This document shows, one piece after another, positions 38,204-48,358 of a stretch of 64,000 nucleotides of DNA (positions within the stretch are counted from its first letter, which is position 1; each line of letters opens with the position of its first letter). This DNA comes from Symsagittifera roscoffensis (lineage: Eukaryota; Xenacoelomorpha; Acoela; Convolutidae). The notes beneath the pieces are model-generated. The model made no database searches. It saw only the letters and a list, made by a program, of their open reading frames with translations, and was not told the DNA's origin. A program made the position numbers and the translations under genes. Where the stretch lies: positions 57,583,896 to 57,647,895 of the forward strand of contig NC_087068.1 of assembly GCF_963678635.1 (NCBI RefSeq), written 5' to 3'.

Positions 38204-41026
38204 ATGGGACCCATCAACTACAGACCTCTCAAGCTGCTGGGGAGTCCTGGACTCATAGCAGAACCCCCCAAACACCGAACGAGCATCGCCAGGATCAGCT
38301 TGGCGACCCCGGCACAGTTGAGGGTGGTGGACAAGCTGCTGAATCGGGGGGGAATGGAATTGCCAGATGCCGCTTTCGAAGGCTCGAAATTGGCGGAAGA
38401 TCCCAGGTACGGGAAGCCCTGTGGGAGCACCCAGCTGGCCAAAACCTTGGCAGTTTATGATAGAGCAGATCCAGCTGCTGCGAGGGTAGTCATTGTGGCG
38501 GGATCAGACTTCGAAGGAACGTCTCCTAAGTTGTTCTGGCCGGAGACTTTGATATACTCTTTGCCAGGAGCCGAACTAAACCAGATGTTAACTCTAGTGG
38601 TGGCAATAAAGTCGGAGATGCCCTGTGAGCCTGAGCTGCTATTGTTTGCAGGAATGAATGATCACCTGCACGCGGCGGGACTTCTTGAGCAGCTGAAGGG
38701 CAGTGAACCGACATCGAAGAAGATATGGGAGGCCATTCAGACGATAAATGAGGTGCAAGAGAATGTTGTCTCGAGATTTGGATCCAAGACGAAAGTGGTG
38801 TTCACTACATCCCCTGGATACGCGAATATGCCACCCGCCCTACAATTCGTGTATGCGGTCTTGATCCTGATAGCAGAGGGAAACGAGTGGCGGATTCTAA
38901 TGGCAGCCCCCAATCGGGAATTGGAGCCATCGAACCTGAGGCTCCGCAAGTCAGAATTGGCAGCAGCATGGGCGGACATATCTCATGCACTGAGGGGCTT
39001 TTATGGATTAGCCGACATCCTGATCGTACTGGACGAGGTGCTTTTGCTAGAGATATCGAACTTTGCCAGGCAACTCAAGTTCAGCCCAGTCATCGGAGAC
39101 GATCACCCGGCGATAAACCAATTGACGGCCAGCTTGTGGTTTCGGAGCATGGAGGTGAAGATCACAGGTTCCACCGGCAAGTCTAGAGGTCCGAGCAACG
39201 AGAGAAAAAATGTGGCCGACACGGAGAAACAATTAGAGTCGATGAAATATCGCCTGACGCAAGAGAACGGCTGGTGGCCATTTTTGACACCAAGGCTGGA
39301 GAACGCCACGAATAAGACGAGGGAGGAAGCACCACCCCTCGTGAAACAAGTCTGGAGTTTTCTGGAGAAACAACTGGAGTTGGCCGAAGAAAGAGAGATG
39401 GCGGTGGCTAGATTTGTCTCGGCCGCCAATGAAGTGACGATTGGAGGGTTCTGGAGAGAGCACGCCGAGGGTGAGCTGAGGACTAGAAGGGATCATGAGA
39501 TTCTTAAGTTTTTGAGTCCCTGCTGGGGGAAAGAATTCATGGCAGGAGTGTTCGGCACCACAGCGACTATCTTTGGAGCCTTCGTGCAGGAGATACTGGG
39601 CATGCCCATCAGCCTGCTCTTGGCTTTATATCTGGTCTACCCCAGATATTTGTTCAACATGGGCCCAGCGTACATGTTTAGTCGAGGAGTAGAGACACTT
39701 CGGGTTGATGGGTATCTGGCACTAGTACTCTTGACCCATGGGGAATTGGTGTCGTTTCATCGATTGATGGAATATGGGGAGCCCCTGTCAATGGGGAAAG
39801 TCCACTCGAGTATCGAAACCTACTCCTACAAGTGTGCCGCGGGGTTGAAGACGTTGTTAGTGCAATACCTCATGATGCAGAATCGGCACATGACGGGTGA
39901 AGAGAAGAACCCAAAATCGAGAGAAGAATGGAAGAAGATGAATGGAGGGATGCCTCTGTTGACGGACCTGTGCCTGGCAATGAGGTCGGACCCGATGGGG
40001 ATAATCCGGGGTCTAGAGGAGGTGGTAACCTGCATTTACGGTCCAGCAGTAACGTACGCATTCCCAGATCCCCTGGTAACAACGTATCGTTACTCTGTAA
40101 CGCACTTGAGTCTTGTCAGCGTACTGGATGGGACGGCGCTCAATTGGTGTCAGCAGGAGCTGCTCAGGGCACAAATGAGCAACACGGTACTCTTTGGAAA
40201 AGTGAAAGATGCCGAGTTGATAGTGTGCAACTTCAGGGGACAGATGCAATGTAGAATGGGAGGCAAACGCGAGGGCCCCATCGAGACATATCCCAAGTTC
40301 TGGAACTTGAACCCACTGACAGCAGACGGAAGAGAGATCTTGAGGATTCCCGCTTGGGAGGAAAGCTTTGCACTGGTTAAGAGGGAGCTGGAGGCCATAA
40401 TGGAGAAAGAAATCCTGCCGGCCACCATGCCTGAGTTCCCTATAGTTAGGAGGATGACCTTGGGAATGAACAGCCCCTTGGTAGTTCCATCCATAATGGC
40501 GAGGATGACTACGGAAGAAATGCAGAAGTACTTCACTGATGGCTGGGACCTCCTGTTCGTCGGCTATACGGCGGCGGTTTACTTCCACACTAGCGAGGCG
40601 AAAATAAATTCGTGGACGACGCAAGCAAAAAAGATGAGAGGCTCGCAGCCCCCTGGATATGAGGTGCGAAAGGTCTTGAGAGCTCTTGAGCAGGAGGGAC
40701 TTGAGAATATGCTACCAATATGGGATGATGGCAGGATGATCATGATGGAGGGGCATGTCGCGTTGGTGGACGACATGAAATTTGCAACAAGAAAGTATAG
40801 GGCACCCTATGGCTTAGAACAGGTGGAAATGAGACAGGAGGGAAAAGAACTGGATGCTGCAGGTCAACTGTACGTGGCCCTGACGGAGTACAAGAGATTG
40901 GATCCGGCGACACCATCACCACTGTCAGTGGATACACCTGGAGACAAGAGGAGTGGACCCGTGGAGGACCGGTTCAAAAGAATTCTCGAGAGAAGAAGAA
41001 ATGAGTCAGAAAAAGAGTATGGATGA
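38204..41026 (+). CDS. ORF3 middle part (E2): second SGNH-like domain and unknown region
   Basis: 940 codons; the ATG at 38204 is probably not a true start, since the frame is homologous to E1 from about 38176. A second SGNH-like unit carries GSD (residues 100-102) in place of GDS and GMND at 150-153, with PGYANMPPALQF and GDDH later; the nucleophile motif is rearranged, so it is likely non-catalytic. The rest aligns with E1 ORF3 but has no known motif. The frame breaks at an A-run near 41010 and continues in the next piece. Confidence 0.82.
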   Translation: MGPINYRPLKLLGSPGLIAEPPKHRTSIARISLATPAQLRVVDKLLNRGGMELPDAAFEGSKLAEDPRYGKPCGSTQLAKTLAVYDRADPAAARVVIVAGSDFEGTSPKLFWPETLIYSLPGAELNQMLTLVVAIKSEMPCEPELLLFAGMNDHLHAAGLLEQLKGSEPTSKKIWEAIQTINEVQENVVSRFGSKTKVVFTTSPGYANMPPALQFVYAVLILIAEGNEWRILMAAPNRELEPSNLRLRKSELAAAWADISHALRGFYGLADILIVLDEVLLLEISNFARQLKFSPVIGDDHPAINQLTASLWFRSMEVKITGSTGKSRGPSNERKNVADTEKQLESMKYRLTQENGWWPFLTPRLENATNKTREEAPPLVKQVWSFLEKQLELAEEREMAVARFVSAANEVTIGGFWREHAEGELRTRRDHEILKFLSPCWGKEFMAGVFGTTATIFGAFVQEILGMPISLLLALYLVYPRYLFNMGPAYMFSRGVETLRVDGYLALVLLTHGELVSFHRLMEYGEPLSMGKVHSSIETYSYKCAAGLKTLLVQYLMMQNRHMTGEEKNPKSREEWKKMNGGMPLLTDLCLAMRSDPMGIIRGLEEVVTCIYGPAVTYAFPDPLVTTYRYSVTHLSLVSVLDGTALNWCQQELLRAQMSNTVLFGKVKDAELIVCNFRGQMQCRMGGKREGPIETYPKFWNLNPLTADGREILRIPAWEESFALVKRELEAIMEKEILPATMPEFPIVRRMTLGMNSPLVVPSIMARMTTEEMQKYFTDGWDLLFVGYTAAVYFHTSEAKINSWTTQAKKMRGSQPPGYEVRKVLRALEQEGLENMLPIWDDGRMIMMEGHVALVDDMKFATRKYRAPYGLEQVEMRQEGKELDAAGQLYVALTEYKRLDPATPSPLSVDTPGDKRSGPVEDRFKRILERRRNESEKEYG

Positions 41027-41552
41027 AACTCTCAGCGAAGCCGGCGAGGACATGGAAGTGGGCAATACGCCTGAACCGAGACCATCAGGGGATGAGCTCA
41101 CCACTCAAGAGCTGTTGAAAGACTTGAGCGAGGAGAATTGGGCAGATACTGCCACTCCACCGCTGACCCCGTCCCCCCGGAAGAACCTGGAGTTGCCATT
41201 GGCAAGCGAGACCTCCAATATGGGGATGATACTATTGAGCTCGGAGGAAAGGGAAAAGAATACTTTCGAGGGAAATAGGGACATGTTCATGGGGTCTCTG
41301 AAGGACGATGCTTGGCAGGAGTTCTTGAAGGAATTCAATCAAGAAGTGGGCAGCGAGACGACGCTGGACAAATTCAAGGAGGAACTGTGGGACACAGTTG
41401 TGAAGTTTGGAGAACCGCTTCTGATAGGAACGGGCCTGGATGAGAAGGCGAGAAAAGAGCTGCTGAACAAGCTGATAGAGCTGAGGAATTCACGATCGAA
41501 GACTAGAGAAGAAAAATGTGAAGACAGCCCTACTCTGGAACAAAAACTGTAG
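40953..41552 (+). pseudogene. ORF3 acidic linker part (E2)
   Basis: 199 codons in a different frame. It aligns loosely in composition and order with the acidic, Ser/Pro-rich middle of E1 ORF3 (residues about 760-960 there). It overlaps the previous piece by 74 bases; a one-base change in the A-run near 41010 explains the switch, and another in an A-run near 41545 returns to the earlier frame. Confidence 0.65.
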
Positions 41553-41599
41553 ATAAAATAGTTGATGATACAAAAGGGGATAAGGTTGGGACTAGTAAT

Positions 41600-44587
41600 A
41601 TGATTAAAAGTATTAATATCCTTAAGGCTCGAGCAGGGGGGAGGCAAGAGTTGGAAGGGTTGGAGGTAGACAGAGAGGTCGAATCAGTGATGATAACCAC
41701 AACACCCTCAAGCAGAGATGTGAAAACTCGCAAGAGGAAGAGAGAAGTGGAGGGATTGGGTAGTCCTTCAGTGGATGCTGTCTCGGAAGGAAACTTGAGA
41801 GAGACGGCGCCCATGGTTTTGGCTCGATGCAGGACGGCGGCATACAAGAGCAACACGGAGCTCAGAAGACCACTCGAAGTAGAGAGGGAAATAGAGGCTC
41901 CCACCAGTTCGACGTCGGAGGAAGACTTCAAGCCCCAGAAGGTAAACGTGAAGAGAGGTTCAACGAACGGGCAGACATGGGAAGTGGATGTCGGCGAGGA
42001 ATGGGTCTCGAAGGCACACCAGGCCACGGGGAAGCAAGTGACGAGTGATCCACTGGAGAGGAACAAAACGAGGAACACCTCCCGGACATGGTGGGTGGCC
42101 CTCGAGACATTGAAGGAAATGGAAGACTGCTTGAAGAAGTTGGACAGTGGAGTGGCTCGCAAACGACGCAATTGGGCCACCCAGCAAAAGGCTGAGGTTA
42201 ACAAGGTAGAATTGGCGAATCAGCTGAAGAGGTCCTGGCAGAACTTGTTGAAGGATCATTTCGAAGAGGCAATGAGGACATCCTCATCAGCACCGCCATT
42301 GATGGCGAATCCCTTCGTTAGAACCGCAGGACAATTGATGTTCACCTGGAGTCTGGTGGGAATAGAGTTGGAGACATTGACCTCATATGACAGGTTGAAG
42401 TTGGGAAGCAAGAAGCTAGATGTGTATCAAGCACTGATGCAACACGTGGCCAAGGATAATTCAGGCTTGAGCCTGGCTAGGAGGAAGGATGCCACATGTT
42501 TCTTGAGATGGATAATGTCAATGATGTCTGACAGCACCATCTTGGCGTGCCACCAAAGAGCAAGCGGGAGTAAAACCGTGGAAAAAAGAGTCTCAACGAT
42601 CATCTTAAACGTGTATCAGAGTACTGGAATAGAAAAGGAAGATGGTTCCAGACTATCCCTAGAGAACCACAGAAAGCTAGACGAGGTGCGGAGGTTTTTT
42701 AACAAGAAGTTCGAAGAAGAACATGATGTTCACCGTAACCTGGCCTCGTCAGAGCAGTACTCGAGACTCAGCGAGAAGGGGGAATACCAATACGTGTCAG
42801 GAGTGATGGGAATAGCCTACAACCCCTTCTTAGACTCAGAAACTGGAGGCGCTCACAAGAACCACGAGGTAGCGGAGCTGCTGAAGTTTTGGACAGAAAA
42901 AATAGTGGAAGTAGACGCGGTGGAGAAAGAGAGGCCGAGCCTGGGCCTGATTCTTGAGAAAACACCGGAGGTGGTGAGCATACCGCGCTCGAACAAGAGA
43001 GTTGAAGTGAACATGGGTGATGGCAATGGCTTGTTGATCACGAGCTTGGGAGTGGTATGGAAGTTACTAAGACCATCATGGTGCCCACATCCCCACGCGA
43101 GTCTGATCGAGGAGACCACCGAGCGGGTGAGGTTAGCACCAACGGAAGATGAAGATTTGGCAAAATTGAGTGTGGTGCACAAACTGATCTCACCTCAGAT
43201 GAAGGAGTCAGGCGAGAAGACGAAAAATCTCGAGTCAGCAAAGAAGATGGAGCCGGGTAGCTGTCTGGATTCTACGTGTGGGAGTGGAGAGCACACCTGC
43301 GACGGACGATCATGTGTCAGGATACTGTCCTTTCAAAAAGAAGATCTGGTTACTTGGTTTGAAGACATCACGGAAAGGGAAAAAAATGAAGTACAAATAG
43401 TGGCGGAGTGTTACGCGAGAACTACGGTGAACATAGCGACAGCTCTCGGATTCTTCTCGAGAATGTGTAGTCTGCAGTCACTGGAGAGGCTAGAGTCTGA
43501 ACACCATTTAGTGACGGCGTTGAGCGTGGAATCATGGCCTGGGGTGTTGCAGGTGACTCAAAAACATATCCGGAGCTGGAAGGTTGGTCTCGAGGCGGAA
43601 ATGGGGTTTCCCATGAGCGAAGCTTATGGCCTGCCATTGAACGCAAAATCCCTGATAGGGTCAATGATGGCCAATTTGTGCGGAAGACACTACCCACTGC
43701 ACATGGCGATGGTGGAAGCATCCAGCCAGAGAATATTGGTGGACAAGGCCTTCTCAGTGCCCAAGTGCGTGAGGTTGGCTCGGGTATCGCATCACTCGCA
43801 CAAGTTGTTGAGGAAAATCAGAGGGACAGTACCGAAAGAGTTGAGAGATGACTTGAGTGAAATCTGGGGAGAAGAGCTTTTGAAGTTGGAAAGTGAGAAC
43901 ACAAGCGATCACGAGAGACAAAACGTGATCGGAAAACCTGTGGGGGGTACTCCAAACATGGGAGAGAACGACACGATGCATGAGAAAATGATGGAGCTTG
44001 AGCCTCTCTTGGAAGCCTCGGGGGAGCGTAACCTCAGGAGCATTGAGATCACCCATGGAGAATGCCCATGCCACTGTTTGGCACAAACGGTGTGGTATCC
44101 AGATCACAAGAACCTTTGCCTGGTGTGGGATATAGAAGAAATTCGGTCGATCGGACTACCGGATCACCGGCAGAAGGTGACGCTCTTAGTAGTGAGTACG
44201 ATGCTGGCTCTGAGATGGATAGAAGAGAATATAACGAAGTATCGGGAGGCGACAACGCCAACGGCTGAATCAATATATGCGATAGACTACAGCAGGAGAC
44301 TCGAGTTGTTTGAGACTGCGTGCAAAGTATTCGCCATACCAACGGAAGTCAGACACGTATGGAGCCGTTTGAGGTACTTTCCATGGTTTCGGGCGACACT
44401 GACGTCTTGGTTGTACATGACAACGAAAGATCACATGAGAAAGCATCAAAAGGAGTATCGACAGTTCCAGGCCGAGATTGGGCCGGAAGCTTTCAAGAGA
44501 CCCCTGTTAACCCATCGAAATGCGATCACGACAGGATGGAAGAGAGTAGGTAAAATGTCTAGAGACAATACCAAAGCGAGGGAATGA
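41600..44587 (+). CDS. ORF3 C-terminal part (E2): conserved protein of unknown function
   Basis: 995 codons in the same frame as 38204-41026. After a basic stretch, about 850 residues align with the end of E1 ORF3: YVSGVMGIAYNPF, RPSWCPHPHA, a Cys/His cluster (CLDSTCGSGEHTC), CVRLARVS, HGECPCHCLAQTVWYP, WSRLRYFPWFRATLTSW and LLTHRNAITT. The Cys and His residues shared with E1 hint at metal binding, but spacing differs between copies. It ends at TGA 44585-44587, where E1 has coding sequence. Confidence 0.82.
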   Translation: MIKSINILKARAGGRQELEGLEVDREVESVMITTTPSSRDVKTRKRKREVEGLGSPSVDAVSEGNLRETAPMVLARCRTAAYKSNTELRRPLEVEREIEAPTSSTSEEDFKPQKVNVKRGSTNGQTWEVDVGEEWVSKAHQATGKQVTSDPLERNKTRNTSRTWWVALETLKEMEDCLKKLDSGVARKRRNWATQQKAEVNKVELANQLKRSWQNLLKDHFEEAMRTSSSAPPLMANPFVRTAGQLMFTWSLVGIELETLTSYDRLKLGSKKLDVYQALMQHVAKDNSGLSLARRKDATCFLRWIMSMMSDSTILACHQRASGSKTVEKRVSTIILNVYQSTGIEKEDGSRLSLENHRKLDEVRRFFNKKFEEEHDVHRNLASSEQYSRLSEKGEYQYVSGVMGIAYNPFLDSETGGAHKNHEVAELLKFWTEKIVEVDAVEKERPSLGLILEKTPEVVSIPRSNKRVEVNMGDGNGLLITSLGVVWKLLRPSWCPHPHASLIEETTERVRLAPTEDEDLAKLSVVHKLISPQMKESGEKTKNLESAKKMEPGSCLDSTCGSGEHTCDGRSCVRILSFQKEDLVTWFEDITEREKNEVQIVAECYARTTVNIATALGFFSRMCSLQSLERLESEHHLVTALSVESWPGVLQVTQKHIRSWKVGLEAEMGFPMSEAYGLPLNAKSLIGSMMANLCGRHYPLHMAMVEASSQRILVDKAFSVPKCVRLARVSHHSHKLLRKIRGTVPKELRDDLSEIWGEELLKLESENTSDHERQNVIGKPVGGTPNMGENDTMHEKMMELEPLLEASGERNLRSIEITHGECPCHCLAQTVWYPDHKNLCLVWDIEEIRSIGLPDHRQKVTLLVVSTMLALRWIEENITKYREATTPTAESIYAIDYSRRLELFETACKVFAIPTEVRHVWSRLRYFPWFRATLTSWLYMTTKDHMRKHQKEYRQFQAEIGPEAFKRPLLTHRNAITTGWKRVGKMSRDNTKARE

Positions 44588-44848
44588 ATACTAGAGGAAG
44601 ACTTGGCGAAGAACGTGAGCTTGAGCCTGCACAACTCCTTTTGTTTGAACCGGGAATCTAGGGTGAAGGCACTACCCAACCAGGCGAAGAGGTTGCAGGA
44701 GCAAAGAGAATGGATGCGATCCTATAAACAGCTGAAGGCTTGGGAGGAGATCGTGATTAGCTCCGATGATGAAGAAGAACTGTTGAGACAGTTTGCCGTA
44801 TCTAGTACTTCAGGGAGCGGCACCTCCAAGGCGAAGAGTGCGAAATGA
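44588..44848 (+). pseudogene. ORF3 extreme C-terminus (E2) after in-frame TGA
   Basis: The same frame continues with EEDLAKNVSLSLHNSFCLNRES, which matches the E1 C-terminus (LERNVSLCLHNSFCKNRE), to a stop at 44846-44848. The TGA at 44585 is therefore an interruption. Confidence 0.8.
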
Positions 44849-45263
44849 GCGGATGGTTCGAATGGATCTTGAGTCTTGAGAGGGAAAGGGGGCTTGAGTG
44901 TGGATCCGGGTGAAACCTGGGTTCACGAAAAAGAAATTTTAACGAAACAGATATTGTTATTAATATGCTATATCTATTATATAAATCAAAATGCTGCATG
45001 ACAATTTCCTAATTGAATGGGACAAAAGAAATTTTAAATAATTGGCTTGAAAAGCGAGAACTCAAGGGTGCAGGTGTGTGCAGATTTTGATTGCTGTTTA
45101 GCGATAGTGTGAAAATTTTACATGGCTGTGAATTTTGGGGTGTAGATAAACTTAAGTCTGCTGCAAACTTCTGTAAATGACCACTGGCACTGTACCTTGA
45201 GCAACACTCGGTTTTCTGGGACTCACTGGCAGACGACAGCACGCGATGAGGACATCGATCTTG
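44849..45263 (+). other. E2 3' untranslated region
   Basis: AT-rich non-coding sequence between ORF3 and the polypurine tract. Nothing else is recognised. Confidence 0.75.
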
Positions 45264-45276
45264 AGTCCGGGGAGTA
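45264..45276 (+). promoter_or_regulatory. Polypurine tract (E2)
   Basis: AGTCCGGGGAGTA directly before the 3' LTR start TGTGCC. The core TCCGGGGAGTA is also found next to the LTRs of E3 (51130 region) and E4 (62151 region). Confidence 0.7.
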
Positions 45277-46164
45277 TGTGCCAGTCGGTCATATTTGGAA
45301 GTTTGACCTTGAGAAAAGCAAGAGCACTTAATTTTGGGGTGAAATTTAATTTTTCAAAAATTCGAATGGAGCCTGTCATGCACGATTTTCTCGCGATAAC
45401 TGAAAAACCGAAAAAGAGAATTCAGAACGATCGAATAACAATCGCGGGAAAGTTGTCAGATAAAAAAAACAAGTGGGAAATTGCTATTCGCAATTTCCAT
45501 CATAGTGAACAAGAGTAGAGCTGTCCTATCTGAAATAGAAGACAGAGTATTCCCGAGAGAACAATTATTCGAACTGGACTAGAGTGAACCTTCGACGGAA
45601 AGGTGGACCGCTGGAGTGTCCCAATGGTTCACATAAAACTTCATTCTAGAGTTCAAACTTACCTCTGCCATTCAAACTGACAAACATTGAACTTATCTAG
45701 TTATCTTAAATAATTCTAGAGTTGCTCACCCATTTAATTACCTCCTGTGCTTGAGCGCATCAACATGTGAGTCCTTAATTTAAATTTCTAGAGTGTGTTT
45801 TATGATTGTTATGTTGAGGTAAGGCGCGTTTTAGGTTGATCCATCTGAAATGGATCAAAGTTCCACTGTCCAATAAAAAGTAACTTAACGGATTGTTCCA
45901 ACCCGGTTTTTAACGGCGTTCATGTATTTTGGGTATCTAGAGACCTAAGTATGGGGACGTTCTTATTTCTAGAGTGGGGGGATATTTTGGTAGTAGCCTT
46001 TAAGCTGTAACGGGTCGTAGTCTCATGTCACAAGCGAACCGAATTGGCTCCGACTGATTTGAGGTAGAAAAACACAAGAGATAGTGTCCCTGACTCTTGA
46101 GCCAATGGTTATAGGGCCTATTTTTCTTAAGCCTCATGTGTGACTACAGTAGACGAATGTTACA
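45277..46164 (+). repeat. 3' LTR of E2
   Basis: 888 bp with TG...CA ends (TGTGCCA to TGTTACA), following the polypurine tract. It is about 99% identical to 23317-24184; differences include two extra or missing bases in A and G runs and about eight substitutions. Confidence 0.92.
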
Positions 46165-46473
46165 TCAATTGAATGCAAAAATAGTGAGCTCATGGCTGGG
46201 TCTCAGTATCCCCAGACCACGAGGTCACTCCTAAAAACAGGGCTACTACTATTCATTATATTACTATTGTTTTTGTTCAGTAGATAAAAATCATCATCTG
46301 TAACATTCGCCCGGAAGTACATATCGACGAAAATAAAGATAAGCTATAAAACGACTGGCCAGCGTCTAAAGTCTAAATTAAGCTCTACATGTTTTTCACC
46401 GTCTCTACCAAAGCCAGTTCTTTTGGTGGTCTTTCTAACATCGGGTCGACAAAAATGTTAATCACCCGGAATT
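46165..46473 (-). repeat. LTR-derived monomer and start of E3 3' LTR
   Basis: 46165-46301 matches the right part of a 325-bp satellite monomer (GCTCATGGCTGGGTCTCAG onwards). 46302-46473 begins TGTAACATTCGCCCGG, the terminal LTR sequence, and is cut by the Penelope-like element. The LTR resumes at about 50588. Confidence 0.8.
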
Positions 46474-46785
46474 TAGTCCCAAAATATTTTTGTTTTTTTA
46501 TTTAAAACGTACATGTCTAAATCAAAATTATGACTCAAAAACTTCCAGACAAATTAGTTTTAAAATGTTTAATTAATTTTAGAGGTTAAAATTATTTTAA
46601 TCTTAATAGTAATTTAGAGGTCAACTGTGATTTTGTATCATGATGGTTTAGAACCAAATTGTATGTGATTTATTGGAAATAACATTTGTAAATTGATGTT
46701 TTATTGTCATTTAGATTAGTTTATTGTAAAAATCTTGACGATGCACCTAGTTGCGAAAACGTTCGAAATTTACTTTTCAGCAAAA
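46474..46785 (+). repeat. Left pseudo-LTR of the Penelope-like element
   Basis: Begins TAGTCCCAAAATATTTTTG and ends near CTTTTCAGCAAAA; roughly 90% identical to 50268-50587. Near the end it has TTGACGATGCACC and TTGCGAAAAC, resembling a decayed hammerhead core. Confidence 0.85.
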
Positions 46786-46949
46786 AAATTTCTTCAGTTT
46801 TACTTGTAAATTCATGATAAACCAAAAAGCGAAGAGCTTAAAATTCCAACTGTTTTCCCATTAAAGGGCCAGTATAAAAATTTTTAATCATTTTCATCAA
46901 TGTATAGGGAATTTTTTTAGTGTTTTTTTTATCGATACGTAGAATATGG

Positions 46950-47453
46950 CCGATTTTTATTTAAGTTACCGAAATTTTTCACAGCATCAACACCCTTAAC
47001 ACATGCGAGAAAAAGCAACACGAGAGCCTTGTTACAGCAATTCCTGGCTTATCCCTTAATAACAACTTGCTGAACCAAAGAAAAAACCTCCGACGGTTAC
47101 TGGAAGACAGTCCACTGAAGGAGAAAAAAGTGGTTGTATGGCACGACGTGGCGAACAGCACCATTAGCAGCCACAGAACAAACAACTATCGCCCAGACGG
47201 GGTCGAGGAGCTGACAAACTATTTGAAGTCGAAGAAGCAGCAGATATTGGCCATCGTTTATTGCAGAAGTGAAGGAACGCCCGACTTGTTTAGTCAGCTT
47301 CTCGGCACAGGAGTGCTCATTATTCCAGCTACAAAACGGCTGCTCTCCAAGAGCAAGCAAAACGACCCGGAGCAGCTCAAGGAATATTTGAAGCTGCACC
47401 AGAGTGCTGAATTGGAGCTGAAATCTCTGCGATTGGTAGTGGCACACAAATAA
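46950..47453 (+). CDS. Upstream ORF of the Penelope-like element
   Basis: Open frame before the RT gene; no ATG near the beginning, and the clearest part is from 47067. It encodes a basic protein with VVVWHDVANSTISSH and a following NYRPDGVEEL segment, then LAIVYCRSEGTPDLF. I have the impression that similar ORFs accompany Penelope-like elements in other animals, but I cannot verify this. Function unknown. It is about 550 bases upstream of the RT frame. Confidence 0.6.
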
Positions 47454-48007
47454 AGGCTGTCAGAGCTGATTGGCAATATAAGGGGCAAACAACAGAGACC
47501 ATAACAGACAAGAAGGAAGGCGAAAGCAAGACGTGAGCAGAAGCTGAAGGCAGAGGAAGAGTCTGCGCTTCAAAGACAGGGGTGAGAAGAGTGTGATTTG
47601 TTTTGCTTTGTGCCTTGTGAGTTTCATTACTCGTGGCCTGCAAAACAATGACCAAAGTATTTTTGCCTGCTGTTTGGCTCAGACAAATTTAAAAAAAAAA
47701 CTAACTTGGAAAATTGTGTTAGAATATTTAAAATTCTTTAAAAAAGTTCAAGTATCTGTACATAGACTGAAGTTTCTGTGAAAATGTCTGAAAAACGATC
47801 TACTACCGGACTTTTTGAAGTTTAGGGTCCCCGAAAACTTTTTTTTTTCGGACCAAGCTGTGCAAAATTTTCAGTTGAAACTACTGAGGACTGAAACCTC
47901 TAGGCCAAATGAGGATAGGAAAAGATACGAGGAGATGCTAATGAAAGCAAGATCACTGGTGCAAAAAAGAAACTGACGAACAGTGGTGGGCATCCATTTT
48001 CCGCTTT
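47454..48007 (+). other. Spacer between ORFs of the Penelope-like element
   Basis: Mostly AT-rich and broken by stops. Its last part (47880-48007) can encode short Lys/Arg-rich fragments that may be the decayed N-terminus of the RT protein. Nothing else is visible. Confidence 0.5.
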
Positions 48008-48358
48008 GTGAGGCGTCAAGTTGATGCAAGCTTAAAGACAACATCAGAAAACCATAGAAAAAAGTTAGAAAAATTGTCCGAGAGACAAGATAAACCTCTT
48101 GGGGCGAGAAATGAGCAATCAGTTAAGGTACTTGATGACATTGAACTGCCTGAATGGGTATATGAAGTGCTATCAATAGGCCCGAAGCATCCCATTAGAG
48201 AAAAATTGAACGAAATACATTTTTTGGCGGATATTGACATTTTCCTCTCACAATTGAAAAATCAAAAAACATCTGGTGAAACGTTATGTGAAATAGAAGC
48301 CGCGGCAAAGGCATATGCAAAAAATTGTAAGGCAAACCCCAAGAGACAAAGCCGTTGA
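48008..48358 (+). pseudogene. Penelope-like RT, N-terminal part
   Basis: 116 codons. VLSIGPKHPIREKLNEIHFLAD and the ETLCEIEAAAKAYAKN segment are typical of the region before the RT core in Penelope-like elements. The frame runs out at an A-run near 48320, where the homologous protein continues in the next frame (48315 onwards), so a one-base shift separates the two parts. Confidence 0.8.

Larger units (their letters stand above)
23317..46164 (+). mobile_element. E2: giant Ty3/gypsy-type LTR retrotransposon
   Basis: A 22.8-kb element with both LTRs, primer binding site, 2.4-kb leader, gag, pol, ORF2, ORF3 and polypurine tract in the same order as E1. The two LTRs differ at about 8 positions plus two short indels over about 867 bases, so insertion was fairly recent. 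Even so, gag-pol and ORF3 carry at least ten stops and frame changes (28435, about 30555, about 33368, 33493, 33679, about 36125, about 38178, about 41010, about 41545, 44585), so the copy is defective. No target-site duplication is visible: the left end abuts the E1 LTR and the right end lies in an E3-type LTR sequence. Confidence 0.93.
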
